From the NCBI GenBank assembly GCA_002469305.1, contig DKEY01000121.1:1-5320 (forward strand): a stretch of DNA of 5,320 bases, in the 5' to 3' direction. Each line of letters begins with the position of its first letter. Within the stretch, counting starts at the first letter, position 1. Shown here in pieces: positions 1 through 4,604 of this stretch. The position numbers and the translations under genes are program-made. The notes beneath the pieces were generated by a model. That model ran no database searches and had not been told where the DNA came from. It saw only the letters and a program-made list of their open reading frames with translations. Origin of the DNA: Sulfurospirillum sp. UBA6810 (lineage in GTDB: Bacteria; Campylobacterota; Campylobacteria; Campylobacterales; Sulfurospirillaceae).

Positions 1-29
1 AAAAACTTAAAGACCAAGGCAAAATATAA
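1..29 (+). CDS. Possible C-terminal tail of an upstream gene (partial)
   Basis: In the frame whose codons begin at position 3, the sequence reads KLKDQGKI and then a TAA at 27-29. The tail is hydrophilic and protein-like, and the stop lies 12 nt before a long palindrome that could be its terminator. That arrangement fits the end of a gene lying mostly outside the window. Eight codons cannot identify a product, and another frame is also open across this stretch, so the call rests mainly on the stop-then-hairpin layout. Confidence 0.22.
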
Positions 30-41
30 GTATAAATTCTT

Positions 42-79
42 TATAATCTGTAACACCTTTAAAGGTGTTATGGATTATA
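42..79. terminator. 38-nt near-perfect palindrome, probable (possibly bidirectional) terminator
   Basis: The core at 51-70 is a perfect 20-nt palindrome (TAACACCTTT followed by its complement). It is flanked by TATAATC (42-48) and GATTATA (73-79), which also pair. The only two imperfect positions, 49-50 against 71-72, would be G-U pairs in RNA, so the transcript could fold into one uninterrupted long hairpin. A T-rich stretch with six Ts at 92-97 follows, though not immediately as in a textbook intrinsic terminator. It probably ends the upstream transcript. A DNA-level operator for fdhD is the alternative. Confidence 0.5.
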
Positions 80-104
80 TTGTCTTTGCTCTTTTTTCGT
101 GTTT

Positions 105-136
105 CTATGTTGAGAAATATGTAAAAATAGCATAAT
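105..136 (+). promoter_or_regulatory. fdhD leader element shared with the wtpA leader
   Basis: CTATGTTG (105-112) is followed after 2 nt by a 21-nt block (115-135) that matches the wtpA leader at 18 of 21 positions. The block contains the imperfect inverted repeat AATATG (116-121) - 9 nt - CATAAT (131-136), with an A-rich spacer. It ends 12 nt before the GTG start, just before the ribosome binding site. TATGTT (106-111), preceded by T-rich sequence, could serve as a -10 box; Campylobacterota promoters often lack a clear -35 box. The repeat would then fall near the transcript start, where a repressor could act. The ModE-like protein encoded downstream is the natural candidate binder, which is inference. 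Confidence 0.4.
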
Positions 137-138
137 TT

Positions 139-143
139 AGGAG
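139..143 (+). promoter_or_regulatory. Ribosome binding site fixing the GTG start of fdhD
   Basis: AGGAG lies 5 nt before GTG 149. No in-frame ATG occurs until codon 47, which is inside the conserved FdhD core, so this site decides for the GTG start. Confidence 0.75.
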
Positions 144-148
144 AAGAA

Positions 149-952
149 GTGGAATTAATCACGGATACTATTTTTGAAACGGAAGTAACAAAAATAATAG
201 ATGGCAAGAAAGTAAGCGTAAAAGATACAGTTATTCGAGAAATTAAATTAGAGATTATTGTCAATGGAAGAAATGCAGGTGCACTTATGGCTGTTTGCGT
301 TGATTTGAGAGAGTTAGCTGTTGGGTATCTTATGAGTGAAAATATCATCGAAAATGTAAAAGATATAAAAGATATAAAACTAGTAGATGTAGATACAAAA
401 ACTTTCCAAGTTGTGATTGAAGCTAAAGTTATTGAAAAAAATATAGACAGACTTGATTTAGAAGGCGTGATAGTTAGCGGTTGTGGGCGTGGGAAAAGTA
501 CTCAAATCTCAAAAATCGCCATAGAAGCGGCAGTGATAAAAAATGATTATAGTATCGATGCAAGTTTACTTTTTGAAGAGATGGATAAATTTTACGGACA
601 ATGTCCTTTGTATGAACAAACAGGATGTGTTCATACAGCAAAGCTCTATTATGACAAGGATACTTACTTTATCGGTGAAGATATCGCCCAGCACAACACC
701 ATAGATAAAGCAGTAGGCAAAGCACAACTAGCAGGTATCGATGTAACAAATTCATTTTTGATGGTGAGTGGACGTCTAAGTTCAGAGATGGTTGCAAAAG
801 CAGTTATGCATCAAATCCCGATACTTGCTTCGCGTACAGCAAGTACGTGTAGAGGTGTCAATATAGCAGATAAATTTGGTTTGACTCTTATAGGTTTTGT
901 AAGAGGTAAAAAAATGAATATATATAGAAATCCGGAGAGAATACATGTCTGA
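149..952 (+). CDS. fdhD: FdhD, formate dehydrogenase sulfurtransferase / accessory protein (variant active-site motif)
   Basis: FdhD passes sulfur from a cysteine desulfurase (IscS in E. coli) to the Mo- or W-bis-pterin cofactor before it is inserted into formate dehydrogenase; it acts in the cytoplasm. The 267-residue length is normal. Family motifs appear in order: DLRELAVGYL (52-61), SGCGRG (110-115), TGCVHTA (158-164), GEDIAQHNTIDKAVG (176-190), VSGRLSSEMV (206-215) and a C-terminal GLTLIGFVRG (244-253). Two positions are odd. The E. coli enzyme carries CxxC (Cys121/Cys124); here only the first Cys (C112) remains and the second is G115. The family's usual TGGxH motif reads TGCVH, adding C160. 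The start is GTG with a good AGGAG site. The gene overlaps the next by 8 nt, and its leader shares an element with the wtp operon. The family call is secure; activity with this cysteine pattern is uncertain. Confidence 0.93.
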   Translation: MELITDTIFETEVTKIIDGKKVSVKDTVIREIKLEIIVNGRNAGALMAVCVDLRELAVGYLMSENIIENVKDIKDIKLVDVDTKTFQVVIEAKVIEKNIDRLDLEGVIVSGCGRGKSTQISKIAIEAAVIKNDYSIDASLLFEEMDKFYGQCPLYEQTGCVHTAKLYYDKDTYFIGEDIAQHNTIDKAVGKAQLAGIDVTNSFLMVSGRLSSEMVAKAVMHQIPILASRTASTCRGVNIADKFGLTLIGFVRGKKMNIYRNPERIHV

Positions 953-1682
953 TTTAAAAACTTTTATAAAAGAGTATCTCAATGATGAGGGAAAGCTTGA
1001 CTGTAAAGATGCTTTTAAAATTTCTGCAAAAACAAAAACACCTATCAAAGAAGTAGGGGATACAGCAAAGCAGATGGATATTCGTATCTCAGGATGTGAA
1101 CTTGGGCAGTTTGGCAATCTCAAAGGAACAGGTGAGTACTCAAGTGAAGCAGAAAACAGGCTCAAACCACTAGCTGATGCGCAAAATAGAGTTACATGTA
1201 AAGATGCTCGTGCTCAAGCAGCAGGGATTGGTTTAAAAGCTATCAGAGGGACACTCCGAGAAAACAAGATGGATGTTACTTACTGTGAGCTTGGTTGTTT
1301 TCAAGAGAAAAAGCGTTCACGTTTGTGTTTAAAAACGAAAACTTGGATAGAAAATGCTGAGGGTGAGCTTTTGTTTGGAAAAGGGAAAACAGAAGTTTTA
1401 GAGTTTATTGAATCTGAGGGCAGCATCGCAAAAGCTGCTGAGAAGATAGGAATGAATTATAAAAAAGCATGGACACATGTAAAAATACTCCAACGTAATC
1501 TTGATGACGTTTTAGTTGAGTCACAAAAAGGAGGAGGAGAGCAAGGAGGCAGTACGCTAACACCAAGAGCTACAGAGTTTATAAATAGTTATAAGCAGTT
1601 GCAACATGATATAGAAGCTTATGCAAATGAACGCTTTAAAGAGTTGTTTTTGAAACCTCGCAATAAAAAAGAGTTCAAATAA
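945..1682 (+). CDS. ModE-type winged-helix regulator with N-terminal duplicated Cys/CELG module, no Mop domain
   Basis: The C-terminal half (about 132-232) is a ModE-like DNA-binding domain. It has a helix-turn-helix around GSIAKAAEKIGMNYKKAWTH (159-178), a glycine-rich wing GGGEQGG (196-202) followed by LTPRA (205-209), and a long dimerisation-type helix after it. ModE normally places this domain at the N-terminus, followed by molybdate-binding Mop/TOBE domains; none are present. Instead the first 125 residues contain two diverged copies of one module: about 17-57 (C20...CELG 51-54) and 82-122 (C85...CELG 114-117). Each has a predicted helix-turn-helix followed by MD[I/V] and a strand. I do not recognise this module by name. 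The start (ATG 945) has GGAGAG 5 nt upstream and overlaps the fdhD stop, so the two genes are translationally coupled. The likely role is control of fdhD and/or wtp genes by Mo/W or a related signal (inference). Confidence 0.82.
   Translation: MSDLKTFIKEYLNDEGKLDCKDAFKISAKTKTPIKEVGDTAKQMDIRISGCELGQFGNLKGTGEYSSEAENRLKPLADAQNRVTCKDARAQAAGIGLKAIRGTLRENKMDVTYCELGCFQEKKRSRLCLKTKTWIENAEGELLFGKGKTEVLEFIESEGSIAKAAEKIGMNYKKAWTHVKILQRNLDDVLVESQKGGGEQGGSTLTPRATEFINSYKQLQHDIEAYANERFKELFLKPRNKKEFK
1192..1201. repeat. TTACATGTAA palindrome inside the regulator gene
   Basis: A perfect 10-bp palindrome read here in the codons GTT ACA TGT AAA (V-T-C-K). It is one of five TACATGTA copies in the window; see the finding on this motif. 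Confidence 0.6.
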
Positions 1683-1720
1683 AACCATAAAATGCCACAG
1701 AAGTAAAAAAGTCATTTTTG

Positions 1721-1759
1721 CTATGTTGGCGCTATATAAATATGCAAAAATACCATATT
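1721..1759 (+). promoter_or_regulatory. wtpA leader element and candidate promoter/operator
   Basis: The 112-nt gap 1683-1794 holds the control region of the importer operon. CTATGTTG (1721-1728) and the block from 1738 to 1758 repeat the fdhD leader, but with 9 nt between them instead of 2. The block contains a perfect inverted repeat AATATG (1739-1744) - 9 nt - CATATT (1754-1759). The extra spacer carries CGCTATATA (1730-1738), which matches one half of the E. coli ModE operator consensus (CGnTATATA) as I recall it. A wider pair, ATTTTTGC (1714-1721) and GCAAAAAT (1744-1751), frames this. Possible -10 boxes are TATGTT (1722-1727) or TATAAA (1735-1740); I cannot choose between them. Confidence 0.45.
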
Positions 1760-1794
1760 AAAAGATAAAAACACATTTAAAAAAAGGAGAATGA

Positions 1795-2742
1795 ATGAAG
1801 AAATTAGTTTTAGGATTAGGATTGGTAGCAACACTAGGTTTTGCTAAAGAGGACATTTTGATGTTTCATGCGGGAAGTTTATCTGTACCATTTGCAGAGA
1901 TTGAAGCAGTATTTGAGGCAAAGTATCCTCAGTATGATATAAAAAGAGAACCAAGCGGTTCAGTAGCAGCTGCGAGAAAAACAACAGACCTTAAACGTGC
2001 GGCTGATGTTATGGCAAGTGCTGATTATAAGGTGATTGATAACATGCTTATCCCAAATCATGCAAAGTTCAATGCCCATTTTGCTACAAATGAGATGGTT
2101 TTAGCTTATACTTCAAAATCAAAATATGCAAATGAAATCAACTCTGATAACTGGACAGAAATCTTTTTAAGAGATGGCGTAACAGTTGCACACTCAAACC
2201 CAAATCTAGACCCATGTGGTTATAGATCTATGCTTGTAACACAACTAGCTGAAATTCACTATAACAAGCCAGGTCTTTATGACAAGATTTTTGGTTATGG
2301 GGATCACTATGAAGTAGGCGAAGAAGATACTAAAAAAGTAATCGTACGTCCAAAAGAGACTGATCTTTTAGGTCTTCTTGAATCAAACCAGTATGATTAT
2401 CTTTACATCTACAAATCAGTTGCAGACCAACACAAATTGCATTATGTAACACTCCCAGCAGAAGTAAGTTTACAAAGTGCAAAGTTTGCTGATTTTTATA
2501 AAAATGCTAAGTTTAACATTGATGGTAAAAAACCAGGTGAAGTAAAAACACAGAGCGGTGCTCCTATGGTTTATGGTATAACCGTTTTACAAAATGCTAA
2601 TTCTCCTGTAAATAAAGAGGGTGCTATAAAATTAGTAAACTTTATACTTTCAGCTGAGGGTGCTGCAATACTCAAAAAGAATGGACAAGATGCAATCAAT
2701 CCTCCTTTTATCTCTGGTGATGCTTCTATTTTAGGAAAATAA
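1795..2742 (+). CDS. wtpA: WtpA-type tungstate/molybdate-binding periplasmic protein
   Basis: This is the substrate-binding component of an oxyanion ABC importer. The 315 residues begin with a signal peptide: KK, a hydrophobic run to about residue 16, and likely cleavage after A17 in LGFA-KE. The mature protein opens with the family hallmark HAGSLSVPF (25-33), then GSVAAARK (55-62), DVMASADY (71-78), INSDNW (115-120) and the diagnostic NPNLDPCGYR (135-144) with RPKETDLL (185-192). These fit WtpA, the archaeal-type ModA group that binds tungstate and molybdate in six-fold coordination, better than E. coli-type ModA. S28, S56 and D139 are expected ligands from family structures. ATG 1795 has AAGGAG at 1784-1789. 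An earlier ATG at 1791 is out of frame. It heads the operon and overlaps the ATPase gene by 1 nt. Metal preference (W or Mo) cannot be read from sequence. Confidence 0.92.
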   Translation: MKKLVLGLGLVATLGFAKEDILMFHAGSLSVPFAEIEAVFEAKYPQYDIKREPSGSVAAARKTTDLKRAADVMASADYKVIDNMLIPNHAKFNAHFATNEMVLAYTSKSKYANEINSDNWTEIFLRDGVTVAHSNPNLDPCGYRSMLVTQLAEIHYNKPGLYDKIFGYGDHYEVGEEDTKKVIVRPKETDLLGLLESNQYDYLYIYKSVADQHKLHYVTLPAEVSLQSAKFADFYKNAKFNIDGKKPGEVKTQSGAPMVYGITVLQNANSPVNKEGAIKLVNFILSAEGAAILKKNGQDAINPPFISGDASILGK

Positions 2743-3728
2743 TGAGCTATTTAACACTTAATTCCCTGGGCGTAAAGCTTGGGGAATTTGAACTTAAAGA
2801 CATTACATTTGAAGTCAATGAGGGCGAATACTTTGTTATACTCGGACACAGTGGAGCTGGAAAGACACTTATCTTAGAATCCATCGCAGGGTTACATAAG
2901 ATAAAAGGCAATGTTTTTTTCAATGATAAAGATATAAGTTCTCATTCTCCTGAAAAAAGAGATGTAGGATTTGTATATCAAGACTTTGCACTTTTTCCAA
3001 ATATGAGTGTAAAAGAGAATATCTTTTATGCTTCAAGGTATAAAACGATAGAAAATCAGCAAGAGTTGTTTGATGATTTGGTCGGCTTTCTTGGCTTAGA
3101 GAAAATCATCACAAGAAGTATAGAAAATCTATCAGGTGGTGAAAAGCAAAGAGTTGCAATAGCAAGGGCTATATTTTCACAGCCAAGGATTCTTCTCTTA
3201 GATGAACCTCTGAGTGCGATAGACCCAACATTTAGAAATGCCATCATGAAGTTTTTAAAAGATATACATAAAAAATACGAGCTTACAACCTTACATGTAA
3301 CGCATAACTTTAGGGAAGCTTCCTACCTAGCTGACAAGATTGCTATCGTGATTGATGGTAAAGTTGTGCAAGTAGGAGAGCCTCATCAAGTTCTCTCTTC
3401 TCCTGCAAGTTTGCAAGTAGCAGAGTTTTTAGGGTTTAAAAATGTTTTTGATACAGCACTTCTTGGTGAAGATGGCAGTAGATTTTTCTCGATAGACCCA
3501 AATGAAATCCATGTCTCTTCAAAACAAAACCATCTTACATGTGACTTTGTTTTTAGTGGTGTTATGGATGAGTGTATGGGTATAGTAGATCACTTCAAGC
3601 TTTTTGTAGATGTTGGAGATAAACAGTTTTTTATAAAAGTACTCAAGCGAGAACATGCAAACTGCTCGATAGATAGAGGAGAAACCTTGTATATAGGATT
3701 TGACAGAAAGGATATAAGTTATATATGA
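2742..3728 (+). CDS. wtpC: Tungstate/molybdate ABC transporter ATP-binding protein with C-terminal TOBE-like domain
   Basis: This cytoplasmic ATPase powers the importer. Its 328 residues show Walker A GHSGAGKT (35-42), Q-loop Q80, signature LSGGEKQ (130-136), Walker B ILLLDEP (150-156), D-loop SAID (158-161) and switch histidine H188 in HVTHNF. Residues about 240-328 form a separate beta-rich tail resembling the TOBE/Mop regulatory domain of ModC/WtpC proteins, including a GETLYIGF-type strand near the end. In some ModC proteins this domain binds substrate and inhibits transport (trans-inhibition); whether that holds here is unknown. ATG 2742 overlaps the wtpA stop (TAATG), with AGGA at 2733-2736, and the next gene overlaps by 4 nt (ATGA). 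Coupled translation should keep the subunits in proportion. ModC is an equally valid name; wtpC follows the binding-protein type. Confidence 0.9.
   Translation: MSYLTLNSLGVKLGEFELKDITFEVNEGEYFVILGHSGAGKTLILESIAGLHKIKGNVFFNDKDISSHSPEKRDVGFVYQDFALFPNMSVKENIFYASRYKTIENQQELFDDLVGFLGLEKIITRSIENLSGGEKQRVAIARAIFSQPRILLLDEPLSAIDPTFRNAIMKFLKDIHKKYELTTLHVTHNFREASYLADKIAIVIDGKVVQVGEPHQVLSSPASLQVAEFLGFKNVFDTALLGEDGSRFFSIDPNEIHVSSKQNHLTCDFVFSGVMDECMGIVDHFKLFVDVGDKQFFIKVLKREHANCSIDRGETLYIGFDRKDISYI
3291..3300. repeat. TTACATGTAA palindrome inside wtpC
   Basis: A perfect 10-bp palindrome read in the codons TTA CAT GTA ACG (L-H-V-T), just before the switch histidine. This is a different reading frame of the same motif from the copy at 1192. 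Confidence 0.6.
3535..3544. repeat. TTACATGTGA, one-mismatch copy of the palindrome, in wtpC
   Basis: It differs from TTACATGTAA at one position and is read as CTT ACA TGT GAC (L-T-C-D). It lies in the segment leading into the TOBE-like domain. Confidence 0.4.
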
Positions 3729-4492
3729 AAAATTGGTTTTTAGGGATACTTGCTATCCTTGGTTTTGTTATGCTGTTTTTCTTAACATATCCTCTTTTTA
3801 AAATCTTTGTAGGAAATGAAGTTTCTGTTTTACTCTCAACGATAAAACAATCAGACGTTTCTGCTTCGATAATTTTGACGATGAAAGTCTCTTTGTATGC
3901 AACTGTTTTTGCTCTCATCACAGGCTTACCACTAGCGTATCTTATCGCAAGATTTGATTTTTATGGAAAATCTTTCATAGAAACACTTGTAGATATACCT
4001 ATCATGATACCTCATACTGCTGCAGGAATTGCACTTTTACTTGCCTTTGGCAATGGTGGGCTTGGAGAAATGTTTGAAAAATTTGGCATAACTTTTATGG
4101 GAACAGAAGCTGGTATTATGGTTGCTATGATGTTTTTATCTGCAACATTTTTGATAAACGGAGCAAAAGAGGGCTTTAAAAAAGTAGATATAAAGTTAGA
4201 AAAGATAGCACGCACTTTGGGTGCAAATCCTTTGCAGGTATTTTTTTCTATCTCGATTCCAAATGCGAGAAAAGACATCATCAATGGCTGTTTGATGATG
4301 TGGGGAAGAGGACTTGGAGAGTTTGGAGCGGTGGTTATCTTGGTTTATCATCCGATGACAGCACCTGTACTCATTTACGATAGATTTACAAGCTTTGGAC
4401 TTAGCTACTCTGCACCAGTTGCAGCGCTGATGATAATCCTCTCGATTTGTGTATTTTTATTTGTCAGGTTTCTAAATAACAGATTAAAATAA
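3725..4492 (+). CDS. wtpB: Tungstate/molybdate ABC transporter permease
   Basis: This inner-membrane channel subunit is thought to work as a homodimer with two ATPase subunits. Its 255 residues contain about six hydrophobic segments (roughly 5-27, 49-73, 88-109, 127-146, 187-208 and 230-251), the usual ModB/WtpB topology. The cytoplasmic EAA coupling loop is seen at EKIARTLGANPLQVFF (159-174), continuing to SIPNARKDI (177-185). It is followed by the ModB/WtpB hallmark GRGLGEFGAV (194-203), and DIPIMIPHTAAG (90-101) is also typical of the family. ATG 3725 overlaps the ATPase stop in an ATGA. Archaeal wtp operons are usually ordered A-B-C; here the permease comes last. The operon ends with this gene, and an inverted repeat follows 5 nt after the stop. 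Confidence 0.92.
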   Translation: MKNWFLGILAILGFVMLFFLTYPLFKIFVGNEVSVLLSTIKQSDVSASIILTMKVSLYATVFALITGLPLAYLIARFDFYGKSFIETLVDIPIMIPHTAAGIALLLAFGNGGLGEMFEKFGITFMGTEAGIMVAMMFLSATFLINGAKEGFKKVDIKLEKIARTLGANPLQVFFSISIPNARKDIINGCLMMWGRGLGEFGAVVILVYHPMTAPVLIYDRFTSFGLSYSAPVAALMIILSICVFLFVRFLNNRLK

Positions 4493-4497
4493 AATTG

Positions 4498-4537
4498 TTA
4501 CATGTAGAAAAAAAGTAGAAGATTTTTCTACATGTAA
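4498..4537. terminator. 15-bp inverted repeat after wtpB, likely terminator
   Basis: The arms TTACATGTAGAAAAA (4498-4512) and its exact complement (4523-4537) flank a 10-nt loop. A T-rich stretch follows (4540-4548). Placement just after the operon's last stop suggests transcription termination, and the A/T flanks would allow both directions. The stem has only three G-C pairs, which is weak for an intrinsic terminator. Each arm contains the TACATGTA palindrome that recurs elsewhere in the window. Confidence 0.6.
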
Positions 4538-4545
4538 GATTTATT

Positions 4546-4564
4546 TTTATGTAAATATCATAAA
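4546..4564. promoter_or_regulatory. TTTATG-N7-CATAAA inverted repeat upstream of the chemoreceptor gene
   Basis: A perfect 6-bp inverted repeat with a 7-nt spacer (TAAATAT), 40 nt before the ATG at 4605. Its inner half-sites TATG/CATA match those in the fdhD and wtpA leaders, but the spacer is 2 nt shorter. It may be an operator or part of the promoter. AT-rich sequence produces such repeats by chance, so confidence is low. Confidence 0.25.
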
Positions 4565-4604
4565 GACTTGCTAATATGAAGTATATTTTAGACAAGGCAT
4601 TTTT

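Noticed and set aside
1..135. Plus-strand frame 1 open through the palindrome to a TAA at 133-135
   Set aside because: Its product is Lys/Tyr/Phe-rich with no recognisable pattern, and it would have to read through a 38-nt palindrome. Better explained as chance openness in AT-rich DNA.
7..348. Minus-strand open frame of 113 codons over the fdhD start
   Set aside because: It is the antisense of fdhD's N-terminal coding region and leader, with low-complexity Ser/Ile/Thr-rich sequence and no family resemblance. fdhD on the + strand has clear motifs and a ribosome binding site.
782..1165. Minus-strand open frame of 127 codons across the fdhD/regulator junction
   Set aside because: It overlaps two well-supported + strand genes and its translation shows no domain; it is a shadow frame.
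1683..1794. Molybdenum/tungsten cofactor (Moco/Tuco) riboswitch before wtpA
   Set aside because: The leader is only 112 nt, A/T-rich, and shows short inverted repeats rather than the multi-helix, GC-containing fold expected of that riboswitch. A protein operator fits better.
3643..3921. Minus-strand frame over the wtpC/wtpB junction, and similar ones at 3056-3247 and 4012-4284
   Set aside because: All lie antisense to strongly supported transporter genes and lack motifs of their own.
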